A DNA stretch of 33,709 nucleotides, from positions 1-33,709 of IMG/VR virus record IMGVR_UViG_3300001371_000004. The stretch is one strand, 5' to 3'. Source of the DNA: a virus. Numbering within the stretch: the stretch's first letter is position 1; each line of letters begins with the position of its first letter. The notes beneath the pieces were generated by a model. It made no database searches and was not told where the DNA came from. It worked only from the letters and a program-made list of their open reading frames with translations. This document shows, piece after piece, positions 6,540-12,689 of the stretch. A program made the position numbers and the translations under genes.

Positions 6540-6576
6540 GAATGTGTTAATATAACAAATTTAACATTCTTGTCAA
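6540..6576 (-). promoter_or_regulatory. early leftward promoter with overlapping operator
   Basis: On the minus strand, -35 TTGACA (6571-6576) and -10 TATATT (6549-6554) are 16 bases apart, a near-consensus sigma-70 promoter directed at the early genes. The -10 lies inside a perfect inverted repeat TGTTA-ATA-TAACA (6545-6557). A wider dyad GAATGT (6540-6545) / ACATTC (6564-6569) surrounds it. These are candidate operators for the divergent repressor at 6627. Sites seen; regulation inferred from layout. Confidence 0.75.
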
Positions 6577-6626
6577 GAAAAAAATTCACGAAACGAATAA
6601 TTTATTCATAAAAGGAATTTACATAA

Positions 6627-7061
6627 ATGATAACTAATAATTCAATTGGGCGAAGAATAAAAATCTTTGCAATGGAAAAATTTGGTGGTGTTTCAAAATT
6701 AGCCGAAAGGTTAAACATTAGACAGTCACAGCTTTCTCAATATATTATGGGTGTCAATCCCAATCTTAAAGTGTTAGGAAATCTTGCAAATCTCGGGTGT
6801 GATATGAATTGGTTATTAACTGGTAAAAAAGAAAAACAGATGTTAAAAAAAATTTCAGCATCAGCCGAAATTAATTTTATAAAAAAAGAAGTTGATTATT
6901 TGAAAGATGAGAATTCTAGTTTAAAAAAAATAGTTGAATTGCTCGAGAATAAAATCGAGACGCTCGAAGGCAAACAGCCAAAATTTAAAGAAGTGATAAT
7001 CGATGGGAAGGAAATCGCCGAACCAAAAAAGAAAAAAGATTTTTTTTTTAATAGCATGTAA
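6627..7061 (+). CDS. phage repressor, XRE-type helix-turn-helix with coiled coil
   Basis: A 144-residue protein. Residues 17-58 (GGVSKLAERLNIRQSQLSQY then GCDMNWLLTGK) form an XRE-type helix-turn-helix of the kind found in CI-like and Bacteroidota phage repressors. Residues about 75-110 form a coiled coil suited to dimerisation, followed by a short basic tail. No S24 peptidase domain is present, so RecA-induced self-cleavage is not expected; induction would need another route, such as an antirepressor. It is divergent from the early promoter, with operator-like dyads between. Start: AAAGGA 8-9 bases before ATG. Confidence 0.8.
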   Translation: MITNNSIGRRIKIFAMEKFGGVSKLAERLNIRQSQLSQYIMGVNPNLKVLGNLANLGCDMNWLLTGKKEKQMLKKISASAEINFIKKEVDYLKDENSSLKKIVELLENKIETLEGKQPKFKEVIIDGKEIAEPKKKKDFFFNSM

Positions 7062-7124
7062 TTAAATATTTTTTTTAGAAATATTCCATAGGTAGCATTT
7101 ACGCTTTTTAATCAAGGAGGTTTT

Positions 7125-7649
7125 ATGGAAACAAACACAGTAATAGCAATCGTTATGCTAGCAGCACTTGGTCTGTATATCATCAGCATCTTTTTCAGGT
7201 CGCCTTCCAAAAAAGCACCGAAAGATATATATGCAGATTTGCCTTCTTTCCCATCGGGGAAATATCTGAGCGGTCTCTCCACTTGCACCACACCGCAGGT
7301 TTTTACTCACATCGTATTCGTTCAAGACGCCATCAAAGTTATACGCAATCCTATTTACGGCTCGGATGAATACGGAACGATTCCACTTAAAAACATCGCC
7401 GATGTTAAAATAGAAAACAAAAGTAGTCTGGAACGGCGAATAACAGCCACGCGTCTTTTAACCATCGGCATCTTTGCCTTCGCCGCAAAGAAAAAGGAAA
7501 AAATCGAATTAAAATATCTGGTTATCGAATGCATCGATGGAAAATTCAAACGCGATGTCATCTTTGAATTTTCGGGGAAATCGGCGGTTACGCAATCTAA
7601 TACCTTGCTCAATGAAATAATAAAACACGTCAACGAATTGGAGAAATAA
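7125..7649 (+). CDS. membrane-anchored PH-like protein in the lysogeny module
   Basis: A 174-residue protein with AAGGAGG 4 bases before ATG. Residues 4-24 form one membrane helix, then a linker, then about 110 residues of beta strands ending in a helix (GTIPLKNIADVKIENKSSL, then YLVIECIDG, then a C-terminal LLNEIIKHV helix), the pattern of bacterial PH-like domains. A second hydrophobic patch (LLTIGIFAFAA, about 107-117) may be a membrane-dipping hairpin. It sits between repressor and integrase on the same strand and ends 2 bases before the integrase, so it is probably expressed in lysogens. A role in host surface change or superinfection exclusion is inference. Confidence 0.6.
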   Translation: METNTVIAIVMLAALGLYIISIFFRSPSKKAPKDIYADLPSFPSGKYLSGLSTCTTPQVFTHIVFVQDAIKVIRNPIYGSDEYGTIPLKNIADVKIENKSSLERRITATRLLTIGIFAFAAKKKEKIELKYLVIECIDGKFKRDVIFEFSGKSAVTQSNTLLNEIIKHVNELEK

Positions 7650-7651
7650 CC

Positions 7652-8665
7652 ATGGCATATTTATTTGAACGTAACGGAAAAATTTATATCGGTTGGTATG
7701 ACCGGCATTCTGGCAAGCGGTTAAAGAAAAAGACAAAATTCCCAACCACATCTTCCGGTTGGCGTGAAGCAAAAAATTTCAAAAAGAAGTTCGAGCATCA
7801 TCTCGACGATGAAAAATTCGCGATGCAATTCTCCCTCGCTATGGACCCTATCCCTACACTATCCACAGCGATGTTCGAATTCTACGATGCCAGAGATATT
7901 AAACCGAATACAAAAATAATTTATGAAGTCTGCTTAAAATACCTTATAAAAATTTGTGGGGATAAAAAGGTAAACCAATACAGAGAACGAGATTATCTTA
8001 AACTGCTTGCCCATTTTAATCAAGTCGGATTGGCGATAAATTCAATTAATACATATACTCGGCATATCCACATTATTTTTAATTTCTTTCAAAAGAAGAA
8101 TTATCTTAAAGAAAATATCTTTAGAATAACAAAAGCACTCGAAAAACCTGTGCTTATAATTCCGGCAAAGTCCATCGAAATAATTCTTAAATATTTCCGG
8201 GAGCATAACCTTCAGCAATACTACATTGTAAAATTTTTATACCTCTCGGGCTTCCGTAAATCGTCAGCCGTTAGCTTAACATGGGATTGTATCAATAAGC
8301 AACAGAACATAATTAACGTGCCGAATATCAAACGTGCTCGCATCGACATATTCCCCATAACCAAACAACTCGCTTCACTCTTCAAGGAAATGGGGAATCC
8401 GCAGACTAAAAAGCAAAAGATTTTCGGATACAAGGGAACCTATAGCTTATCGTTTTGGAAACGAGCGATGCAAAAATTGGGAATGAACCATACACTTCAC
8501 CAGCTTCGCAAGACGTTCATTACAAAATTAGTCAATTCTGGCATAAGCGTATATGATGCTTCATTTTTGGCGGGTCATAAAAATATTCGCACGACATTAA
8601 AATATTATACCGTTGCGGATGTCCAGCGAATGAAAGACGAGATTGAAAAGCGAGTGAAGTTCTGA
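7652..8665 (+). CDS. int: tyrosine-family integrase
   Basis: A 337-residue tyrosine recombinase that integrates and excises the phage at attP. The N-terminal arm-binding domain (residues 1-60, with WYDRHSGKRLKKKTKF) and SAM-like core-binding domain (about 65-155) precede the catalytic domain. Catalytic residues are visible: R202 (LSGFRKSS), H283 and R286 (HQLRK), H309 (AGH) and the nucleophile at Y318 or Y319. GGAGA precedes its ATG. The gene is complete, and attP with matching arm repeats follows immediately, so the recombinase and its site form an intact module. Confidence 0.95.
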   Translation: MAYLFERNGKIYIGWYDRHSGKRLKKKTKFPTTSSGWREAKNFKKKFEHHLDDEKFAMQFSLAMDPIPTLSTAMFEFYDARDIKPNTKIIYEVCLKYLIKICGDKKVNQYRERDYLKLLAHFNQVGLAINSINTYTRHIHIIFNFFQKKNYLKENIFRITKALEKPVLIIPAKSIEIILKYFREHNLQQYYIVKFLYLSGFRKSSAVSLTWDCINKQQNIINVPNIKRARIDIFPITKQLASLFKEMGNPQTKKQKIFGYKGTYSLSFWKRAMQKLGMNHTLHQLRKTFITKLVNSGISVYDASFLAGHKNIRTTLKYYTVADVQRMKDEIEKRVKF

Positions 8666-8670
8666 AGGAA

Positions 8671-8899
8671 TGTGTCCCTAATGTGTCTCATTTCAAAAGA
8701 AAAATTTTCGGAAGGAAATAATAAAAAGCCATAACTTATTTTAATTTAATAACTTAATTTTGTCGGAACGGGGGGATTTGAACCCCCGACCACTTGACCC
8801 CCAGTAATATCGAATATACCTTTTCATTATTTACAGCCCGCTTGCAAGGTTTTTTTTTCGCAATTCATACATTCTTCTTACACTTTGTGTCCCTAATGT
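8671..8899. other. attP attachment region: tRNA-derived core with flanking arm sites
   Basis: The core is a tRNA 3' half at 8763-8804. It is flanked by two exact direct copies of TGTGTCCCTAATGT at 8671-8684 and 8886-8899. Inside each copy two AATGTGTC-like elements repeat with 11-base spacing, giving four candidate arm-type integrase sites, two on each side. The region lies 5 bases beyond the integrase stop. Both arms together around one core mean an unintegrated attP rather than attL or attR. Confidence 0.8.
8763..8804 (-). pseudogene. 3' half of tRNA-Pro (GGG), attP core
   Basis: On the minus strand the sequence gives anticodon loop CTGGGGG, 3' anticodon strand TCAAG, variable loop TGGTC, T arm GGGGG-TTCAAAT-CCCCC, acceptor strand CGTTCCG, discriminator A, then CA. 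A G72 implying C1 is typical of tRNA-Pro, and anticodon GGG fits. No D arm or 5' half precedes it. Thus the phage restores the 3' half of a host tRNA-Pro on integration, with crossover likely in or near the anticodon loop. Confidence 0.8.
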
Positions 8900-8972
8900 A
8901 TCCCCACATTTTAAGGAAAATGTCTTAAATTTCTTACAAATTTAACTTAAAAAATTATTATGACTTTGTCAA

Positions 8973-9000
8973 CAAAAAATGCCCGGCAGAACCGGGCATT
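8973..9000 (-). terminator. intrinsic terminator of the leftward late operon
   Basis: On the minus strand AATGCCCGG-TTCTG-CCGGGCATT forms a 9-bp GC-rich hairpin, followed by a run of six T (from 8979 down to 8974, overlapping the stem end). It follows the stop of the last leftward gene by a few bases and keeps late transcription out of attP and the integrase. Confidence 0.9.
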
Positions 9001-9003
9001 AAA

Positions 9004-9171
9004 TTACTCGAACAATTTTTTCTTTCGTTTGACTTCCTTTTTAACCAACTCCGCTATCTTGCGCGAGAACGGCATCCATTCCATTTCGCAAATCTTCTCA
9101 AACTTTTCGAAGTCCTCGAAATCACGCTCGACAATATTCAGCGATTTTGTTCTACGTTTGAATTTGCTCAT
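9004..9171 (-). CDS. small ribbon-helix-helix-like protein, last gene of the late transcript
   Basis: A 55-residue basic protein starting at ATG 9171 with GGAGG 7 bases upstream. After a basic start (SKFKRRTKSLN), residues 13-50 (FEKFEKICEMEWMPFSRKIA, then ELVKKE) follow the spacing of Arc/CopG-type ribbon-helix-helix proteins: a beta strand, helix, Gly/Pro turn, helix. These bind DNA as dimers. It ends 4 bases before the terminator and next to attP, so a regulator or integration accessory role is possible. The fold is inferred from pattern only. Confidence 0.6.
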   Translation of the reverse strand: MSKFKRRTKSLNIVERDFEDFEKFEKICEMEWMPFSRKIAELVKKEVKRKKKLFE

Positions 9172-9229
9172 AATTAATCCTCCATCTTTTTATTATTATC
9201 AATTTCCCATGCCCTTGAAAATTCCCTCA

Positions 9230-9478
9230 TTAATAATAATGAATAATATGAGATAAATCGTGAGCCACTCTTTTTCCTTTCAGATAATAAGGTCTCACTC
9301 GTGATTTTACTTCTCCGAGTATAGCAAATAATATCACTTCAGGCAATTCACTATCATCACCATAACTTTCGATATCAATCGTCCCGCTCTCAATTGCCTT
9401 CTCGAAAAGTTTGTCAATCAATTCAACTTTACATTTCTTAACTTCTGCAAAACGTGTTCTCAAAATTTCTTCTGTCAT
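9230..9478 (-). CDS. hypothetical small protein
   Basis: An 82-residue protein with GGAG 7 bases before ATG. The first 40 residues are helical and charged; the centre is acidic (IDIESYGDDSELPEV) and the C-terminus contains RVRPYYLKGKRVAHDLSH. No motif of a known family is seen. It lies downstream of the lysis cassette, between two other small genes, in a position where phages often carry accessory genes. Confidence 0.5.
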   Translation of the reverse strand: MTEEILRTRFAEVKKCKVELIDKLFEKAIESGTIDIESYGDDSELPEVILFAILGEVKSRVRPYYLKGKRVAHDLSHIIHYY

Positions 9479-9531
9479 TTTTGAACTCCATTTTAATGAT
9501 TAATAAATTATTTAATTTGAACTGCGCACAC

Positions 9532-9726
9532 TTAAATTATTTTCTTTCCATTTTCAAAAATCGAAACACTCGCCGTAGCACCACTACTTTCGGCTTTCAG
9601 TACCAGCAATTTTACACGGCGATACAACTCGCTAATACTACCCGCTCTTACCGAACCAGCCAATCCTATTCCATCTACCGACTGGCTACAAATAATTTGT
9701 GCCTTAAAATTTTTCTTTCCGTTCAT
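9532..9726 (-). CDS. hypothetical small protein
   Basis: A 64-residue basic protein. I chose the ATG at 9726 rather than one five codons earlier, because GAGGA lies 8 bases before it. The protein has a beta strand, a helical segment (ISELYRRVKLLVLKAES) and a second strand (ATASVSIFENG), a compact alpha/beta pattern. No family recognised. The first gene after a 450-base noncoding stretch, it may have its own promoter there. Confidence 0.5.
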   Translation of the reverse strand: MNGKKNFKAQIICSQSVDGIGLAGSVRAGSISELYRRVKLLVLKAESSGATASVSIFENGKKII

Positions 9727-9741
9727 CTTTTTAGTCCTCAT

Positions 9742-10195
9742 TTTATTTTCAAAATTAATTAACTACTTATAAGTATGCAACTTCCGTGCCAAGCCAAGAA
9801 AACGCCTTTGTGCCACAGAAACCCCGATTTCAATTTTCCGAGTGCATACTTTTGTCAGCAGTATGTATTATTTATGCAACACTTTTGCAATGCTTTTGTA
9901 ATATTTCCACAACACAAATATAAATAATTGAAATTTAAAAATCAAATACTTTTTAAAAAAATAACATAATTTTTTTGAGTTAAATAAATGAGTTTTAAGA
10001 CACGTCTTTTTCAGCAATGTAGCACAGACGTGCTACATTGAAGTTTAAGAAACGTTAATTGTGGCTTTTATTCAGCGGTTTTTCTTAAAAACGACTTATT
10101 CTCGCACTTTTTGACCCTAAGTAATATACCAAATTTAAATAAAAACCTCGGGTGTGCAATCTGTGGCGTTTTTTTGATAGGTTTTTTGCAAGTTC
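9742..10195. other. intergenic region with a strong hairpin, no gene seen
   Basis: About 450 AT-rich bases without a convincing frame. The main structure is a perfect 11-bp inverted repeat, CAATGTAGCAC (10015-10025) and GTGCTACATTG (10030-10040) around AGAC. It is bracketed by two near-identical 12-mers, TTTAAGACACGT at about 9994 and TTTAAGAAACGT at about 10044. Short tandem CTTTTG-containing repeats lie near 9880-9900. It could hold a small RNA, a terminator for the lysis transcript, or regulatory sites. I see no clear promoter. Confidence 0.55.
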
Positions 10196-10717
10196 TCAAT
10201 CAATCTTTCGGCGTAGCCTAGTTAACCAGCCCTTACCGAATTTCTTGAATTTCCTTCTACTGCGATAATAAATTTCGAGTGCAAGAATATAGCGGATATA
10301 TAAATTGTCCTTATAATTATTTACTCCAGCCAGCGTTAGCGGTCCGAATATTCCATCCTGTTGAACGGCGACTATTTTTTGAAGAAGCTTCACTGCCCGG
10401 CGCTTCCCGATATTAACGCCCACATCGAAAAGTCTGATGGCGAGTTTCGCATCGATAATTTCGTCATAAAATTTATTCCAATACTTTTTTCTGTAAAAAT
10501 CTTTCGTCAGCGTGCGTGCCGTCAGCACGTCGCCTTTTTTTATTGCACGATAAACTTTCCAAAAAGTAACCGGATGATAATGTACAGCGATACCGAATAT
10601 AGTCATCCCGCCGATATCGTCCGGGTCATCAGAGAACCAGCCTTCATTTTCGCGTAAGAATAAATATGCCTTATCGAAGCGAGTGATTTCCAACTCTATC
10701 GGAAATGTCCTTCCCAT
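10196..10717 (-). CDS. endolysin, GH108-type N-acetylmuramidase
   Basis: A 173-residue muramidase that cuts peptidoglycan at lysis. The GH108 signature is visible at residues 22-43: RENEGWFSDDPDDIGGMTIFGIA, where E25 fits the catalytic glutamate and DP-DDIGG the following loop. The C-terminal half (about 110-165) matches the PG_binding_3 type (QDGIFGPLTLAGVNN). There is no signal peptide, so a holin is needed for access to the wall. GAGAGG precedes ATG. It ends the lysis cassette downstream of a spanin and membrane proteins. Confidence 0.85.
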   Translation of the reverse strand: MGRTFPIELEITRFDKAYLFLRENEGWFSDDPDDIGGMTIFGIAVHYHPVTFWKVYRAIKKGDVLTARTLTKDFYRKKYWNKFYDEIIDAKLAIRLFDVGVNIGKRRAVKLLQKIVAVQQDGIFGPLTLAGVNNYKDNLYIRYILALEIYYRSRRKFKKFGKGWLTRLRRKID

Positions 10718-10744
10718 TTGTTCCTCTCCAATTTTATTTAACTT

Positions 10745-11218
10745 TTAATTTTTTAACCATCTCCACAAAAAACCGATGAATAAAAGTAAACAGCCAATGA
10801 TAACCAGCCACTTTATATCATCCCAGAAAGTTTTTTTCTCGATATACTTTGTCGTGCGAATTGTGTCCCTGTCATAAATCACTTTCGGTTTAGTTTTTAT
10901 CTCCATCTCGAGCTTGCGCTTCAAGGCACTATAACGTATCCATAGACTCGCATTCTTTCGTTCAAGCTCCACGTTGAGGTTGCAATACCTTTCGAGAATA
11001 GATGCCGTATCACATTGTGGGGTTGGTTCGAAAATCAACGGCGAGTAATCATCGCCGACTATGCCCTGTGCATCTACATACTCGATAATTTTAATCGTGT
11101 CGGCAGGTACGATATGCTTCTCATCCCTTACTATCCTTTCCTCTAACTCCACACTCCCACAGCATCCAGCGATTACCAGCGATAAAATTATCGCTATCGA
11201 ATTTAATTTGTAATTCAT
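10745..11218 (-). CDS. candidate single-protein spanin (u-spanin) lipoprotein
   Basis: A 157-residue protein that probably joins inner and outer membranes in the last step of lysis. The start at ATG 11218 has AGGA 5 bases upstream and gives a lipoprotein signal: NYKLNS, a hydrophobic core, then lipobox IAGC with C19 as the lipidated residue. The middle (about 85-125) is a charged coiled-coil-like stretch. Residues about 133-152 form a C-terminal membrane helix followed by WRWLKN. N-terminal lipid plus C-terminal helix is the u-spanin layout (as in phage T1). A longer frame would run through the tRNA gene and is rejected. Placed directly upstream of the endolysin. Confidence 0.8.
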   Translation of the reverse strand: MNYKLNSIAIILSLVIAGCCGSVELEERIVRDEKHIVPADTIKIIEYVDAQGIVGDDYSPLIFEPTPQCDTASILERYCNLNVELERKNASLWIRYSALKRKLEMEIKTKPKVIYDRDTIRTTKYIEKKTFWDDIKWLVIIGCLLLFIGFLWRWLKN

Positions 11219-11244
11219 AATTCCTAATTCATAATTAATTATTG

Positions 11245-11316
11245 TGGTGAGGGCAGGACTCGAACCTGCAACCTCCGGCTTATGAAACCAGCGAGCTGCC
11301 ATTGCTCCACCCCACT
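11245..11316 (-). tRNA. tRNA-Met (CAT), initiator-like
   Basis: A complete 72-base cloverleaf: acceptor AGTGGGG/CCTCACC, D arm GAGC-AATGGCA-GCTC, anticodon stem CTGGT/GCCGG with loop TTCATAA, variable AGGTT, T arm GCAGG-TTCGAGT-CCTGC, discriminator A; CCA is not encoded. Two initiator hallmarks are present: an unpaired 1-72 position (A and C) and a purine-pyrimidine 11-24 pair (A-T). The TGGAGCA, GCTCG and CATAA blocks match E. coli tRNA-fMet. The third hallmark, three G-C pairs at the base of the anticodon stem, is partly kept (G-C, G-C, T-G). It lies between spanin and holin-like genes. Confidence 0.9.
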
Positions 11317-11321
11317 AATAT

Positions 11322-11636
11322 TTATTTCAGCCCTATCTTTCCACTACCCATTGATTTTAACTTTCCGATGATGGCTCTCCCCTTTTCTGTGTATATCAGA
11401 AAAACGAAAAGCCAAGTAAAAATAAATTGAATTATAGAATCTGCAATCGCTCCTTCCAAATTGTAGAAGACGAAAAACGATAGCACGGTATAAGCGAATG
11501 CGAAAAATAAAACAATCCCATCCTTGCTTCTGCCCTTCTTACAGAAGCCAAGCGTCTGAACCGCATATATTGACAGTGCGGTTAGTATCAGCGTAACGAG
11601 AAAAACTTCCCATTGAAAATATTTTAATAATTCCAT
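11322..11636 (-). CDS. three-helix membrane protein, candidate holin
   Basis: A 104-residue protein with three predicted membrane helices (about 11-29, 40-60, 67-84) and a short basic C-terminus (GKLKSMGSGKIGLK). Size, topology and position in the same transcript just before spanin and endolysin fit a class I holin, which forms inner-membrane holes to release the signal-less endolysin. AGAGG precedes ATG. Several other small membrane proteins follow upstream, so which one is the holin cannot be fixed from sequence. Confidence 0.6.
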   Translation of the reverse strand: MELLKYFQWEVFLVTLILTALSIYAVQTLGFCKKGRSKDGIVLFFAFAYTVLSFFVFYNLEGAIADSIIQFIFTWLFVFLIYTEKGRAIIGKLKSMGSGKIGLK

Positions 11637-11640
11637 TTTA

Positions 11641-11934
11641 TTACCTCTTTTTTATTCGGTTCAATGTTTGAATTACCGTGTCTTTAATTATCCGTGAAAA
11701 TAATTTCGTATCGGTCAAGTCGTCTTTAACTCGACTTATCCTATCTAGTATATCGACCTTCAATTCTGCAATATCCTTTTTTATATCTTCAAACCTATTG
11801 AGATAATTACTTCTGACCTCCTGAATATTTACTTCATTGGCATCTATACGTCCCCACATCTTCCGAAGTGTGAACATCATTCCGCTTGTCACTAAAAAAA
11901 ATAATGCCGAAACTATAATCTGAAAAGCATCCAT
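11641..11934 (-). CDS. membrane-anchored coiled-coil protein of the lysis region
   Basis: A 97-residue protein with one N-terminal membrane helix (about 4-22, IIVSALFFLVTSGMMF), a basic stop, then a long coiled coil (30-95, NIQEVRSNYLNRFEDIKKDI and on). This resembles holin-associated proteins of the XhlA kind or an antiholin. GAGGAG precedes ATG. Its start overlaps the end of the next upstream gene by 22 bases, so they are probably coupled. Exact role not shown. Confidence 0.6.
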   Translation of the reverse strand: MDAFQIIVSALFFLVTSGMMFTLRKMWGRIDANEVNIQEVRSNYLNRFEDIKKDIAELKVDILDRISRVKDDLTDTKLFSRIIKDTVIQTLNRIKKR

Positions 11935-12338
11935 AATTTTCTCCTCAATTTATTTCCTTCTTTATTTATTAAAAACATAACCAAGCCCAGCGTAAGCATA
12001 AATATAGCTTTCAAGCTCCACATCAACCAATCCCAATCATCGCCAGCATAGATGTCTAAAAAATAATTCAAGTACCTAAGAACGACGATGTAATAAATAT
12101 AAAACCTAGAAATTACCCGCAAGAATTCTTTTCGCTCGGGCAACAGTTGATAAATCAAAATTGCCAGCAATAAATTCTGAGTAACTTCACACCACAGCAC
12201 CGCTACCCAACGGCTTAATTCATCCGGGAGAATATGATTAAACATCGATAGAATAATAATACCGATGCTTATGAATAATATTCTATCCTCCCGTGGGACC
12301 ACCCGGAGGCTTGCCCAAAGCTTCTTCGATTTGTTCAT
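11913..12338 (-). CDS. four-helix membrane protein of the lysis region
   Basis: A 141-residue protein with four predicted membrane helices (about 21-37, 46-66, 80-97, 106-123) and basic ends (RVVPRE; KLRRKLW). It could be a holin or an accessory membrane protein. The start at ATG 12338 lies inside the 54-residue gene at 12283-12447. A GGGAGGA sequence about 45 bases further in is not followed by a standard start, so the N-terminus is uncertain. Family not recognised. Confidence 0.55.
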   Translation of the reverse strand: MNKSKKLWASLRVVPREDRILFISIGIIILSMFNHILPDELSRWVAVLWCEVTQNLLLAILIYQLLPERKEFLRVISRFYIYYIVVLRYLNYFLDIYAGDDWDWLMWSLKAIFMLTLGLVMFLINKEGNKLRRKLWMLFRL

Positions 12339-12447
12339 CTGTTAAACCTTGCCCTTCGTTACAACAATTTTTAAGTATGAATTCGAGCGCCCTTGTATGC
12401 CAAGCGATATGCTCGATTATATTTGTCTTTTCTTCATCCGTAAACAT
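12283..12447 (-). CDS. 54-residue small protein
   Basis: A short frame with GGAGGG 7 bases before ATG 12447. It encodes an acidic helical peptide (MFTDEEKTNIIEHIAWHTRA, later LTDEQIEEALGK) ending in a Pro/Gly-rich tail (KPPGGPTGG). Two adjacent cysteines lie in the middle. The downstream membrane-protein gene overlaps its 3' end in another frame. No family recognised; the strong ribosome binding site and coding-like composition support it as real. Confidence 0.6.
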   Translation of the reverse strand: MFTDEEKTNIIEHIAWHTRALEFILKNCCNEGQGLTDEQIEEALGKPPGGPTGG

Positions 12448-12449
12448 TT

Positions 12450-12674
12450 TTAACCCTCCAACATTTTTAATTTATTTTCTATGATTTCTACTCTTTCATT
12501 AACTGATTGATTTATAACCAATGCTTCCTTTACATCGTCGCCTATTTTATTTATTAACCCCTTTACATTTTTCTGCATCTCTGCAAATAATTTTCTTGTA
12601 TATAAAATTAACAGGATACCGAGTCCTGTTCCCAGCATGACAAAGCCAATTATTATAAAAATTACTATATCCAT
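12450..12674 (-). CDS. small membrane-anchored coiled-coil protein
   Basis: A 74-residue protein with an N-terminal membrane helix (about 3-25, IVIFIIIGFVMLGTGLGILL) and a coiled coil in the rest (NERVEIIENKLKML). GGGGA precedes ATG. It stops 2 bases before the next gene. It repeats the design of the 97-residue protein at 11641-11934 and may be a second holin-associated or structural membrane protein. Function unknown. Confidence 0.55.
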   Translation of the reverse strand: MDIVIFIIIGFVMLGTGLGILLILYTRKLFAEMQKNVKGLINKIGDDVKEALVINQSVNERVEIIENKLKMLEG

Positions 12675-12689
12675 TCATTTCCCCAATTT

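Noticed and set aside
11219-11302. N-terminal extension of the spanin gene (MAARWFHKPEVAGSSPALTT-type protein)
   Set aside because: The extension is a translation of the tRNA gene; such sequences are a well-known false protein. The ATG at 11218 with AGGA and a lipoprotein signal is the better start.
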